Counted from the stretch's first letter, positions 14,361-22,416 are shown. The stretch: 32,058 bases of DNA from Lachnospiraceae bacterium (GCA_017962105.1 JAGCVY010000010.1:1-32058), one strand, 5' to 3'. Notes: generated by a model not told the origin, from the letters alone. Translations and numbers: made by a program.

Positions 14361-15852
14361 CCGTATGGCGCTCGGGGAGACGCGCACGCATACGAAATTC
14401 ATCGTGATCGTCAATATTCTCCTCGGATTCGGATGTCTCCTGCTGAGCCTTGAGAAGTCTTACATAGACCTTTTGCACGCGGATTGGATGATATTCGGAT
14501 ATCTCCTGTTCGCGGTCGGCGGGATCATCGGAACGATGGCGGTGATCGGAGTGTTCCGGGACCTGAACAGCATTCAGTACAGTGATGTTCAGATGTCCCT
14601 GCCCATGAGCTCCGCCCAAAGGTATTTTTCAAAGCTGCTGGCACTTTTTTATCTTCATATATTCCCGGTGCTCTTCTGGGGAGGCCTGACGGTTGTAATA
14701 AAGACCATTGAGAAGCACAACTCTGAGGTTTACCGTTTTTTCTGGACAACCGGAGACTGGGACTTCTTCTGGTATGAGTCGGTAGACTGGTTTCGGCTAT
14801 ATCTCTGCTTCGCGGCGTCCGTATTGTTTTTGGACGCCGTGGGCGTCCTCTGTGCGGTCTGCTGCGGACGGCGCGCTGAGACGGGATATTTTTCGTATAT
14901 CGCAGCGTATTGCCTTTCCGTTCTGCCGGGCCTGATCCGGAACAGACTCCTGCAGACCTGGGGAGGGCAGACGATGGAGGCGGGTCATGCGTTTTTCGTT
15001 TGGACCTGGTCCTTCTGGGCGAAAACATACACGGATTTTCCGACTTACCTTTTACTGATCAACTGCGGGATCTCGATTGCCCTTATGGTGCTGATGTACT
15101 TTGTATATCGGAGAAGGGATGCGGGAACCGCGGGAAGGCCGGTTTCCAACCGGGTTTTCTTTGAGGGCGTGATGTTCGCCGCGGTGTTGACGATGCTGTC
15201 CTTAAACGGCAGCAGGTACGGGATCCTGCTCACGATAACCGGGATTGCATACCTTGTGATCCATATTATCACGTTCCGCGAACAGCTGTCGTGCCGGAAG
15301 ATCGCGGTTTGGCTCGGAAAATACGCGGTCACTGTACTTCTTGTTTTCCTTTTGAATTTTGCGGCCTATATGACGAACGGATTCGGCGCGGTATATTACA
15401 TTCCGTCGGAAAGTTTGGACGGCGCACACGTTGTGGTCACGACCAACCGGACGACAGGAAGCGCTGTGTTCTATGCCGGAAGCGGACTTGCCATATACAA
15501 CGAGAGAATGGAAGCCTATGACGGATATGTTGCGCCGATCTCCATGAGCGATGAGTTGAAGCGGGATGCCATCCGGATCGTCCAGCGGCATCTGGCGGCG
15601 CAGGAGAAGAGCTTTACGGATTTCTTCCAAAGACTCGGATTGATCGAAACCGAGGAAAACTGGAGGCATGATCTGGTAAATATAACGGTTTTCCAGACCA
15701 AAACCGGGCCTGATCAGGAGGTGATGACGCAGTCGCTGTTCCTGCCTTACCATGAGATCAATGCAATGGCTGAAGAGCTGGAGGATTCCGGGCTTGTGAG
15801 AGCGATGGAGGACTTATGGTACGACAGTTATGCCCATCAGTTCCATCGATAA
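14338..15852 (+). CDS. ABC-2-like membrane protein of the GntR operon
   Basis: The 504-residue protein has about eight membrane helices in its first two thirds, including FIVIVNILLGFGCLLLSL, WMIFGYLLFAVGGIIGTM and ALMVLMYFVY. After a last helix (VTVLLVFLLNFAAYM) comes a soluble C-terminal region of roughly 155 residues with no recognised motif. It is the membrane partner of the upstream ATPase. ATG 14338 is preferred over ATG 14332 because the AAGGGGG binding site ends only one base before the latter. The soluble tail is unusual for a simple ABC-2 permease and may be extracytoplasmic. The sequence family is not one I can name precisely. Confidence 0.8.
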   Translation: MKCFLRINRMALGETRTHTKFIVIVNILLGFGCLLLSLEKSYIDLLHADWMIFGYLLFAVGGIIGTMAVIGVFRDLNSIQYSDVQMSLPMSSAQRYFSKLLALFYLHIFPVLFWGGLTVVIKTIEKHNSEVYRFFWTTGDWDFFWYESVDWFRLYLCFAASVLFLDAVGVLCAVCCGRRAETGYFSYIAAYCLSVLPGLIRNRLLQTWGGQTMEAGHAFFVWTWSFWAKTYTDFPTYLLLINCGISIALMVLMYFVYRRRDAGTAGRPVSNRVFFEGVMFAAVLTMLSLNGSRYGILLTITGIAYLVIHIITFREQLSCRKIAVWLGKYAVTVLLVFLLNFAAYMTNGFGAVYYIPSESLDGAHVVVTTNRTTGSAVFYAGSGLAIYNERMEAYDGYVAPISMSDELKRDAIRIVQRHLAAQEKSFTDFFQRLGLIETEENWRHDLVNITVFQTKTGPDQEVMTQSLFLPYHEINAMAEELEDSGLVRAMEDLWYDSYAHQFHR

Positions 15853-15892
15853 GCGGGAATCCGGCGGTTACGCAGGTGAATAAATGAAATTT

Positions 15893-15924
15893 CGGCGCGG
15901 GAGGTGTTCCTTCCGCGCCGTTTT
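15893..15924 (+). terminator. Terminator of the GntR-ABC operon
   Basis: A 12-bp stem (CGGCGCGGGAGG 15893-15904, CCTTCCGCGCCG 15909-15920, one G-U pair) with loop TGTT is followed by TTTTGGATTT. Confidence 0.75.
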
Positions 15925-15928
15925 GGAT

Positions 15929-15957
15929 TTGACTATTGCGGAAAAGGGGAGTACAAT
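15929..15957 (+). promoter_or_regulatory. Promoter of the Sua5-phosphatase-RpiB operon
   Basis: TTGACT (15929-15934) and TACAAT (15952-15957) are separated by 17 bases. Transcription would begin near 15964. The ATG at 15956 overlaps the -10 box and therefore cannot be the start codon of the next gene. Confidence 0.7.
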
Positions 15958-16015
15958 GTTGCCAAACAACAGTTTCTTAGGAAAACTGTGTCCAGTGGAA
16001 AGGAACGAACGAAGG

Positions 16016-17071
16016 ATGGAGACGCGGGTGATCCCGGTGGATCGGGAGCATTTGCATAGAGATATGCTTGCCGAGGCGGCGCAGCTGCTGCGGGACGGCG
16101 AGCTTGTGGCATTCCCCACGGAGACCGTGTACGGACTCGGCGGGGATGCGCTTGACCCGGATGCATCAAGACGGATTTACGCGGCGAAGGGACGCCCCTC
16201 CGACAATCCGCTGATCGTGCATATCGCGGATACGGGCGCCCTCAGGGTGCTTGCGGAGGAGATCCCCCCGGAGGCATGGGAGCTGGCGGAACGCTTCTGG
16301 CCGGGTCCCATGACGATGATCTTACGCAAGAAAGCGATTGTTCCGGATGCGACCACGGGAGGCCTTCCGACGGTGGCGGTCCGGATGCCGAGCGACCCGG
16401 TGGCGGCGATGCTCATCCGCGAGAGCGGCGTGTTCATTGCGGCGCCGTCGGCCAACGCCAGCGGCAGACCCAGCCCGACCTGTGCGGAACATGTCTATGA
16501 GGATCTGAACGGGAGGATCCCGATGATCCTGGACGGCGGCAGCGTGCCCATCGGACTGGAGTCCACGATCGTGGATCTGACAGGGGAAATCCCGATGGTG
16601 CTCCGGCCGGGATTCATCACCATCGAGCAGCTTCGCGAGGTCCTGCCGACGGTGGAGTACGATCCCGCCGTGATCAAGAAGGTAAAAGATGAGACAATTG
16701 TCGCAAAAGCCCCGGGAATGCGCTATCGGCACTATGCTCCCAAGGGCGAGCTGACGATTTTCGAAGGGGATCTGGCAGCTGTGGTTGCACGGGTTCAGGC
16801 GGAGGCGGAGGCCAAGGCTGCGGAAGGGTATCGCGTGGCCGTGTTGGCGTCCGACGAGACGAAGGATCTGTACCGCGGACTTACGGTGCGGAGCGTGGGG
16901 GACCGCGAGGAGGAATCCACAGTTGCCGCGCATCTGTTTGAGACGTTGCGGGAGTTTGACCGCATGGGCGCCGAGTACATCTACGGGGAGTGTTTTCCCG
17001 AGGAGGGCGTCGGTCAGGCGGTGATGAACCGGCTGATGAAGGCGGCGGGTTACCGCATTGTGAAAATTTAG
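16016..17071 (+). CDS. ywlC: L-threonylcarbamoyladenylate synthase (Sua5/YwlC)
   Basis: The 351-residue protein makes threonylcarbamoyl-AMP from threonine, bicarbonate and ATP, the first step of the universal tRNA modification t6A. The YrdC/Sua5 domain fills residues 10-200: FPTETVYGLGGDA, AKGRPSDNPLIVHI, RFWPGPMTMIL and SANASGRPSPT, all family hallmarks. A linker with PGMRYRHYAPKGEL joins the C-terminal Sua5 domain (to about 350, ending MNRLMKAAGYRIV). This makes it the long Sua5 type rather than the short YrdC. ATG 16016 is chosen because earlier ATGs lie in or before the promoter. An AGGA site is 11 bases upstream. It heads the unit with the phosphatase homologue and rpiB. Confidence 0.92.
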   Translation: METRVIPVDREHLHRDMLAEAAQLLRDGELVAFPTETVYGLGGDALDPDASRRIYAAKGRPSDNPLIVHIADTGALRVLAEEIPPEAWELAERFWPGPMTMILRKKAIVPDATTGGLPTVAVRMPSDPVAAMLIRESGVFIAAPSANASGRPSPTCAEHVYEDLNGRIPMILDGGSVPIGLESTIVDLTGEIPMVLRPGFITIEQLREVLPTVEYDPAVIKKVKDETIVAKAPGMRYRHYAPKGELTIFEGDLAAVVARVQAEAEAKAAEGYRVAVLASDETKDLYRGLTVRSVGDREEESTVAAHLFETLREFDRMGAEYIYGECFPEEGVGQAVMNRLMKAAGYRIVKI

Positions 17072-17081
17072 GAGAATACGG

Positions 17082-17609
17082 ATGAGATTTGACCGGATTG
17101 TATTTGTCGACAGTGACAATACGTGCCTGTCGATGATCGCCGAGAGCGTGTTTATCAGCCGTTACGAGGGCGAGCCCCTGTATGTCGCGTCCCGGGGGAT
17201 CGTGGTTCTGTTCGAGGAGCCCTGCAACCCGAAGGCGGAGGCGGTGCTGGTGAGACACGGGATGGAGATGGTGCGCACCACCAGTCTGGAAATCCGCAAC
17301 GGCGACATCACGGACAACACGATTGTCGTGACATTGAATGAGAGGGACCGAGCGCGGTTCTGTGCCCGTTTCCCGTATGCGGCGGCGTATACCCTTGCCA
17401 CGCTGGCGGATGAGGAACGGGATGTGACGGACCCTTACGGGGGATCCGAGGACGCTTATGAGCAGTGCTTCGAGGACATTGACCGGATGATCGGAAAGGC
17501 AATCCCGAAGATCCGGCAGATGCTTTCCCCGAATGACGATATCGACAGCAGCCAGCTGTTTGAACAGGAGATTATGGAGGACAGAAACGATGATAGCTTT
17601 AGGATGTGA
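17082..17609 (+). CDS. Low-molecular-weight protein phosphatase homologue with degenerate active site
   Basis: The 175-residue protein aligns over its whole length with low-molecular-weight phosphatases, including the arginine phosphatase YwlE, and sits where ywlE sits in Bacillus, between sua5 and rpiB. The family P-loop is C-x5-R-S (as in VCTGNTCRSPMAE). Here it reads V-D10-S-D-N-T-C15-L16-S-M-I-A-E, so the nucleophilic Cys is Asp10 and the phosphate-binding Arg is Leu16. The second Cys, Asn13 and the later acid loop DPYGG (Asp117) are kept. Ordinary phosphatase chemistry should not be possible. It may be a binding or scaffold pseudo-enzyme, or an enzyme of changed function. The ATG at 17082 follows AGGAGA. 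The 3' end overlaps rpiB by 20 bases. Confidence 0.8.
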   Translation: MRFDRIVFVDSDNTCLSMIAESVFISRYEGEPLYVASRGIVVLFEEPCNPKAEAVLVRHGMEMVRTTSLEIRNGDITDNTIVVTLNERDRARFCARFPYAAAYTLATLADEERDVTDPYGGSEDAYEQCFEDIDRMIGKAIPKIRQMLSPNDDIDSSQLFEQEIMEDRNDDSFRM

Positions 17610-18027
17610 TCACGGCGGATTTGCATTGATGCAGGAGGTAAAGGCGCACCTCGCCGAGAAGGGTGTGGAGTTCCGCGATTTCGGAACGGACTCCGACGCG
17701 GCGACGGATTACCCGATCTACGCGAAGCGTGTTGCGAAGGCGATCCTCTCCGGCGAGTGCGAGAAGGGAATCCTGATCTGCGGCACGGGCATCGGGATCA
17801 GCATCACCGCCAACAAATTCAAGGGGATCCGCTGCGCGGTTTGCCATGATGTGTTCAGCGCAGAGGCAACGAGACAGCATAACGACGCCAACGTTCTCGC
17901 CATGGGCGGGCGCGTGGTCGGACCGGGATTGGCGCTGATGATCGTGGATACCTTCTTAACCACGGAGTTTTCCAACGCACCCCGCCACATCAACCGGATC
18001 CAGCAGATGGAGACGGAGGAAGAGTAA
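17590..18027 (+). CDS. rpiB: Ribose 5-phosphate isomerase B
   Basis: The 145-residue enzyme interconverts ribose 5-phosphate and ribulose 5-phosphate in the non-oxidative pentose phosphate pathway. It starts IALGCDHGGF with Asp7-His8. It carries the catalytic base Cys64 in ICGTGIGISI and the anion-hole stretch that follows, and later NDANVLAMGGRVVG. Length is normal for the LacAB/RpiB family. ATG 17590 is chosen since MIALGCDHGG is the canonical N-terminus and GGAGG lies nine bases upstream, inside the preceding gene. It is followed by a small hairpin (TCCTGC/GCAGGA at about 18028-18043) without a T-run. Confidence 0.93.
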   Translation: MIALGCDHGGFALMQEVKAHLAEKGVEFRDFGTDSDAATDYPIYAKRVAKAILSGECEKGILICGTGIGISITANKFKGIRCAVCHDVFSAEATRQHNDANVLAMGGRVVGPGLALMIVDTFLTTEFSNAPRHINRIQQMETEEE

Positions 18028-18090
18028 TCCTGCACAGGCAGGAACAGGGGAGTCGCAGGCATCGGTTTCGAAAAGGAAATGGGTGGCACT

Positions 18091-18627
18091 ATGGATTTTT
18101 CGAGGATTTTCCGCAAACGGTTTTACCCGAAGGAACGCATCGAGCTGTCGGATGATGTCCGGCTGTTCGAGGGTGAGCACATGCTGATCACGCAGTGGAA
18201 GACGCTGCGCCCGAAGAAGGAGCTGGCGAAGGGACTTTCACTGTACCTGCCGGAGGACGGGCTGAAGATCAGCCGCTTTCTGCGGGAGAACGGGGAACTT
18301 CTGTACTGGTATTGCGATATTATCGCCGCGGAGCCGGCCGAGGAGGGCGGCACGGTCTTTACGGACCTTTTGGTGGACGTTGTCGTCTATCCCGACGGGA
18401 AGCTGCAGATCTGGGACCTCGGCGAAGCCGGGGATGTGCTTCGCAGGGGCGAGATCACGCCGGAGCTTCTGGCCGACGCCCTGCGCCGCACGGACGACCT
18501 GCTTCGGATCCTCTACCGCGGGTCCTTCGGAAAACTTCAGAAAGTGTTAACAGATGCCGAGAAGGGCGTGTTCCCGAGAGGGGATGCAACATTAACGGAC
18601 ATCTTAAACGACGGGGAATCCCGCTGA
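18091..18627 (+). CDS. DUF402 domain-containing protein
   Basis: The 178-residue protein matches the DUF402 pattern (PF04167). The central segment YWYCDIIAAEP is followed by FTDLLVDVVVYPDGKLQIWDL, then an acidic helical end in which LADALRRTDDLLRILYRG is typical. Some family members are nucleoside tri/diphosphatases (the Ntdp group) and others are linked to RNA metabolism, so only a family-level call is justified. I chose ATG 18091 (GGTGG four bases upstream) over ATG 18079, whose upstream AAGGA is too close. It follows rpiB after 63 bases and is probably co-transcribed. Confidence 0.78.
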   Translation: MDFSRIFRKRFYPKERIELSDDVRLFEGEHMLITQWKTLRPKKELAKGLSLYLPEDGLKISRFLRENGELLYWYCDIIAAEPAEEGGTVFTDLLVDVVVYPDGKLQIWDLGEAGDVLRRGEITPELLADALRRTDDLLRILYRGSFGKLQKVLTDAEKGVFPRGDATLTDILNDGESR

Positions 18628-18697
18628 ATGGGGGAACGCACGCGCCCGGCACGGGATGACGCGCGGGATTCGAAAAGGAAGAGAGAGACAGAGACAT

Positions 18698-20326
18698 ATG
18701 CTTATGTTCGGGGAAAAACGGAAGTTGTGTCGGTTGCGCGCGGGAATTCTTGCAGCTGCGGGGGCGGTTGTGATGGTTCTCGCGGTTTTGATTGCCGCCC
18801 TGCCGGTGCGGGCCGAGGGGGAAGATGCTCCCGGCACGGAGCCGGATGCGAAATCGCTTTCCATCACCATCAAGGAGAGCCGTGGAAGCAATGCGGGAAA
18901 GCTTCGCGACGGAAAATACAGCACCCGCAATGCCTACAAAGCCGGTGACACCATCACCGTCACCTGTGAGGAGGAGATGGCCGGCCTTTACATTCAATGG
19001 GGCTCGGAGGTGAAGCCCTACCGCCTTTCGTACGGCGGCCATGAGGAGACCCGCGGTGAGAACGGTTTCCTGCATGACTACGTAAAACTTGAGGAGAGAG
19101 CGAAGGAGGTTGTGATCCGGCTCGATTCGGATATGCAGGTCTGCGAGATCTACGCTTACTCTGCGGGAAAACTTCCCGACGATGTACAGGTGTGGGAGCC
19201 CGTTCTTGAGCAGGCGGACATGCTGGTGCTTCCGACACACTCGGACGACTGTATCCTCTTTATGGGCGCGGTGTTGAACCAGTACGGCGGACAGCAGAAG
19301 CTCCGCGTTCAGGTAGCGTACATGTGCGAGCACTGGACGTACAGCTCGTCTTCGCACATCCGTGAGCATGAGAGACTTGACGGTCTGTGGTACAGCGGTA
19401 TCCGCAATTACCCGATCGTCATGGGCTACAAGGACATTTTCATCGATTACAATCAAACGGCGGATAAAGCGCTCACAGAGGCAAAGAAAAAGTACGACTA
19501 CGAAAAGCTTAAGGCCAGTGTCTGTGAGGCAATCCGGCGATTTAAACCCCTCGTTGTCGTCGGACACGACATCAACGGTGAATACGGACACGGCGGACAC
19601 ATCATTTTCTGCGCCGCATTGCGCGATGTGCTCGAGCACACGGCGGACGAGTCATATCTGCCGGAGTCGGCGGAGAAGTACGGCGTTTGGGACGTTCCGA
19701 AGACATATCTGCACCTCTACGGCGAGAATACGTTGAAGCTCACCACCCGGGAACCGCTTTCCGAATTCGGCGGAAAGACGTCCCTCGAGGTCGCTAAGGA
19801 AGCGTACAAGAAACACGAGACGCAGCAGTGGACTTCCTTCAAAGTTGACGACGAGTATAAACACAGTATTGCGAAATTCGGTCTCTACCGCACCACGGTC
19901 GGCCAGAACACAGGCAACGACATGATGGAGAACGTGGTGACCTACGAGGAGCAGGAACGTATCGCCGAGGAGGAGCGCAAGGCCGAGGAAGCGAGACTTG
20001 CCGAGGAGGCCCGGCTCGCCGAGGAAGCAAGACTTGCCGAGGAGGCACGGCTCGCCGAGGAAGCCCGCAAGGCGGAGGAGGCCCGCAAGGCGGAGGAAGC
20101 CCGCAAAGCGGAGGAGGACAGAAAGACCGCCGAGGCTGAAAAACAGCAGCAGGAGAAGGAGTCGAAAAGCCGGAGGTGGATGATCGCAGGTGTGATCGCA
20201 CTGGCGGTTGTCGGGGCATTTTCCGTATGCCTGTGCATCCGGCAGCGCAACCGCATGAAGCGGAAGCGGGCGAAGCTGCGGCACATGCGGAAACAGCGCA
20301 GCGTCCGGCTGACAGAACAGGATTGA
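18698..20326 (+). CDS. Membrane-anchored PIG-L family deacetylase with charged repeat stalk
   Basis: The 542-residue exported protein has a signal segment (about residues 14-38, ending ALPVRAEG), a beta-rich N-terminal region (about 50-165) and a PIG-L/LmbE deacetylase domain. The metal site is recognisable but variant: His181-Ser-Asp183-Asp184-Cys stands where HPDDE is usual, with His298 and His301 in GHGGH. Nine units of six residues (AEEARL/AEEARK) follow at about 423-476, likely a rigid charged helix. Then come one membrane helix (about 494-514) and a basic tail. The enzyme probably removes N-acetyl groups from an envelope sugar outside the membrane (inference). The start is not firm. ATG 18698 has a distant AGGAAG, and ATG 18704 or 18656 are alternatives. 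A terminator follows. Confidence 0.82.
   Translation: MLMFGEKRKLCRLRAGILAAAGAVVMVLAVLIAALPVRAEGEDAPGTEPDAKSLSITIKESRGSNAGKLRDGKYSTRNAYKAGDTITVTCEEEMAGLYIQWGSEVKPYRLSYGGHEETRGENGFLHDYVKLEERAKEVVIRLDSDMQVCEIYAYSAGKLPDDVQVWEPVLEQADMLVLPTHSDDCILFMGAVLNQYGGQQKLRVQVAYMCEHWTYSSSSHIREHERLDGLWYSGIRNYPIVMGYKDIFIDYNQTADKALTEAKKKYDYEKLKASVCEAIRRFKPLVVVGHDINGEYGHGGHIIFCAALRDVLEHTADESYLPESAEKYGVWDVPKTYLHLYGENTLKLTTREPLSEFGGKTSLEVAKEAYKKHETQQWTSFKVDDEYKHSIAKFGLYRTTVGQNTGNDMMENVVTYEEQERIAEEERKAEEARLAEEARLAEEARLAEEARLAEEARKAEEARKAEEARKAEEDRKTAEAEKQQQEKESKSRRWMIAGVIALAVVGAFSVCLCIRQRNRMKRKRAKLRHMRKQRSVRLTEQD
19964..20125 (+). repeat. Nine 18-bp tandem repeats encoding AEEAR(L/K)
   Basis: Nine in-frame units of 18 bases, GCCGAGGAAGC-type, alternate between L and K variants. 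The alternating codon choice between neighbouring units (GAGGAAGC versus GAGGAGGC) suggests recent unit duplication in pairs. Copy number may vary between strains. Confidence 0.9.
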
Positions 20327-20343
20327 CCGATATGAAAAGACAG

Positions 20344-20376
20344 AAGGCGCACCGAAACAGCGGTGCGTCTTTTTTG
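20344..20376 (+). terminator. Terminator after the PIG-L gene
   Basis: The stem AAGGCGCACCG (20344-20354) pairs with CGGTGCGTCTT (20361-20371), with one G-U pair and a six-base loop. The T-run covers 20370-20375. Confidence 0.88.
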
Positions 20377-20426
20377 TCCGTCGGAAAACTGCTGTAAAAT
20401 TACTGTAAATAGGACGAAAAATTGTG

Positions 20427-20455
20427 TGGAAGTCTCGGAAAAAAAGTGATATACT
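20427..20455 (+). promoter_or_regulatory. Candidate promoter of the ATP synthase operon
   Basis: TATACT (20450-20455) is a good -10 box. The element 17 bases upstream (TGGAAG, 20427-20432) is a poor -35 box, and TTGTGT at 20422-20427 is too far away. Transcription near 20462 would exclude an ATG at 20464 and fits the start at 20494. Confidence 0.45.
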
Positions 20456-20493
20456 AACCCTGTATGGGCTGTTTTTCGGAAAGGACGGGCACG

Positions 20494-20874
20494 ATGCGCG
20501 ATCGACGGAAGAAAACGCAAACCGGTGAGACGATGCGGATGCTGTTTCTGGTGACGCAGATCGGGCTCAGCATGGTGTGTGCCCTTGCAGTCGGAGGGCT
20601 GTTGGGGTACGGCGCGGACCGTCTGTTCCACACCCTTCCCGTGTTCACGATCATCGGGCTGTTCCTCGGTGTTGCGGCAGGCTTCCGCACGACCTGGCAG
20701 CTGGTCGCGAACTATGCGAAGGATCCCGAACCGTCAGCCGCCGCGAAGGCGGATGCGCGGCAGGAGGAAGCCGAGGCGGAGTTCCGCCGCTGGAAGAACC
20801 TGCGCGACAACGCGGACGGGGATGCGAAAGACAGCGAAAAGGCCGGTGAGGAGGCCTCACGACGGAACGGATGA
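20494..20874 (+). CDS. atpZ: AtpZ/AtpI-family protein of the ATP synthase operon
   Basis: The 126-residue protein has two membrane helices, MLFLVTQIGLSMVCALAVGG and PVFTIIGLFLGVAAGF. The conserved G-xx-D-R-L (GYGADRLF) lies between them, followed by an acidic, charged cytoplasmic tail. This is the layout of the small first gene of many F-ATPase operons (PF09527). AtpZ together with AtpI is thought to aid c-ring assembly or magnesium/calcium handling. ATG 20494 has AAGGA eight bases upstream. The ATG at 20464 sits at the predicted transcription start. The next gene begins 34 bases later. Confidence 0.82.
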   Translation: MRDRRKKTQTGETMRMLFLVTQIGLSMVCALAVGGLLGYGADRLFHTLPVFTIIGLFLGVAAGFRTTWQLVANYAKDPEPSAAAKADARQEEAEAEFRRWKNLRDNADGDAKDSEKAGEEASRRNG

Positions 20875-20908
20875 CCGGCGTTTTCACGGGACGTGCACGG
20901 AGGCAGTG

Positions 20909-21487
20909 ATGTTTGGACGAAGAAAACAACCCCGCCTGCGGGATGTGATGCGCGGGATGTCATACGGCGCCGATCCGGAACTCCGGGACCTGGAGGACAT
21001 CGACCGGGAGTTGTCCGAGGAAGAGGCGGAAGCCCTTGAGGAGAACCGCGTGGTCGATCCCATTGAGGAGAACAGCGACCGGGCGTACGAGGAGCTTCGC
21101 GAGGCGGAAGCCGTGCACGGGGACCTGAAATGCGGATGCGTTGCCCTGTGTGTGATCCTCCTGCTCGGGATGATCTGGGCGAGACCTGCCTGGCGGTACG
21201 CTGCCGGAGTGGCAGTGGGAGCCGTTGTTGCCGTATATCTGCTGGTTCATATGTATCGGTCCATCGGATGGGCCCTGACGATGGAACCGCAGCGTGCGGA
21301 GCGGTATGCCAGAGGCCGTTCGGCGATCCGGTACGCGGTGGTCCTCTTAGCGCTGATCGCCGTGATGGTAGGACTCGGAAAGACGGCGGGCATCGGCTGC
21401 ATTTTGTCAGTGATCATGATCAAGCCGGCTGCGTATCTGCAGCCGTTAACTGCGAAAATCCGGAGGAAACTCGGGGTTCGCGGATAA
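20909..21487 (+). CDS. atpI: ATP synthase subunit I-like membrane protein
   Basis: The 192-residue protein has an unusually long acidic N-terminal part (about residues 20-68, rich in Glu, Asp and Arg). Four predicted membrane helices follow: CVALCVILLLGMIWA, YAAGVAVGAVVAVYLLVHM, YAVVLLALIAVMVGLG and IGCILSVIMIKPAAYL. Four helices directly before atpB is the usual place and shape of AtpI, a chaperone for c-ring assembly that is important in Na+ ATP synthases. Sequence identity to known AtpI is not obvious by eye, so the name rests on position and topology. The start at ATG 20909 is preceded by GGAGG. A longer frame beginning at 20579 would run through atpZ in another frame and is rejected. Confidence 0.7.
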   Translation: MFGRRKQPRLRDVMRGMSYGADPELRDLEDIDRELSEEEAEALEENRVVDPIEENSDRAYEELREAEAVHGDLKCGCVALCVILLLGMIWARPAWRYAAGVAVGAVVAVYLLVHMYRSIGWALTMEPQRAERYARGRSAIRYAVVLLALIAVMVGLGKTAGIGCILSVIMIKPAAYLQPLTAKIRRKLGVRG

Positions 21488-21502
21488 AAAGGTGGTGATA
21501 GA

Positions 21503-22279
21503 GTGAGTTTGGACAGCGTAATGTTTTCGGTACTGTCGCCGCGGGGAGCCGCGGGTCTGCCGGGAGCGGTAACGCGAAGCAATGACATCGGTGAAAAGAT
21601 CGGGATCAATGAATTTGCGTCAGTGGAGCTGTTCGGACACAAATTCCTGATAACTTCGACACATGTCGCTTTGCTGATCTTAGTTATCGCAATCTCCGTG
21701 CTGGCGATCCTGGCCAACCGGATCATCCGCAAGTCGGATCCCTACGGGAAGCCCGGCATCTGCATGACGATCATTGAGGTTATCATCGGATTTACCGACA
21801 GTACGACAATGTCGAACATGGGTGAGAAGCACGGCGGCAAATTCCGCAACTACATCGGAACGCTGCTTTTGTTCATCTTCTTCTCGAACATCTCGGGCGT
21901 CTTCGGACTGCGGCCGCCCACTGCCGATTACGGCGTGACCTTCGGATTGGCGATGATCACCTTCTTCCTGATCCATTACAACGGATTCAAGTACCAGAAG
22001 ATGAAACATATCACGGGATTGTTCGACCCGATCCCGCTGACGCCCATCAACATCATCGGCGAGATCTCGACGCCGATCTCCATGTCGCTCCGTCTGTTCG
22101 GTAACGTCCTGTGCGGAACGGTCATCATGGGCCTTCTGTACAACCTGCTTCCGCAGTTTCTGCTGGTTTTGTGGCCGGGTGCGCTGCATGTCTACTTCGA
22201 CCTGTTCTCCGGCGCGATCCAGGCTTACGTATTTACGATGCTGACCATGGTTTTCATCTCGAAGACCTTCGAGGAGTAA
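21503..22279 (+). CDS. atpB: F-type ATP synthase subunit a
   Basis: The 258-residue membrane subunit forms the ion half-channels next to the c ring. The essential arginine lies in MSLRLFGNVLCG, the conserved helix that faces the c-subunit carboxylate. Other helices include FLITSTHVALLILVIAISVL, NYIGTLLLFIFFSNISG and the last, FSGAIQAYVFTMLTMVFI, which ends SKTFEE. It starts at GTG 21503 with GGTGGTG upstream, 15 bases after the atpI-like gene. Confidence 0.93.
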   Translation: MSLDSVMFSVLSPRGAAGLPGAVTRSNDIGEKIGINEFASVELFGHKFLITSTHVALLILVIAISVLAILANRIIRKSDPYGKPGICMTIIEVIIGFTDSTTMSNMGEKHGGKFRNYIGTLLLFIFFSNISGVFGLRPPTADYGVTFGLAMITFFLIHYNGFKYQKMKHITGLFDPIPLTPINIIGEISTPISMSLRLFGNVLCGTVIMGLLYNLLPQFLLVLWPGALHVYFDLFSGAIQAYVFTMLTMVFISKTFEE

Positions 22280-22416
22280 GGACCTTAGGCGTCGGAACCT
22301 GCGCGGTGCGCAGCTTGACATTTGAGAAAGTGCCTCAGGCATTTTTCATACATTGAAAACTATAATTCCCCATCGCCGCAAAGTGCGGCAATACAATGAT
22401 TTAGGAGGGTTTTGCA
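22280..22416 (+). promoter_or_regulatory. atpB-atpE spacer with hairpins and a TATAAT box
   Basis: The longest gap in the operon holds a hairpin at about 22326-22350 (GAAAGTGCC / GGCATTTTTC) that ends in a T-run. Next come TATAAT at 22361-22366 with no good -35 box, and a small stem GCCGCA-AAG-TGCGGC (about 22375-22389) before the atpE binding site. Such spacers often raise expression of the c subunit by RNA processing or an internal promoter. That function is inferred. Confidence 0.35.

Noticed and set aside
15884-16015. Earlier starts of sua5, including ATG 15956
   Set aside because: ATG 15956 overlaps the TACAAT box of a TTGACT-17-TACAAT promoter. The family N-terminus fits METRVIP at 16016.
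20579-20908. Longer start of the atpI-like gene
   Set aside because: It would run through atpZ in another frame. ATG 20909 has its own GGAGG site.
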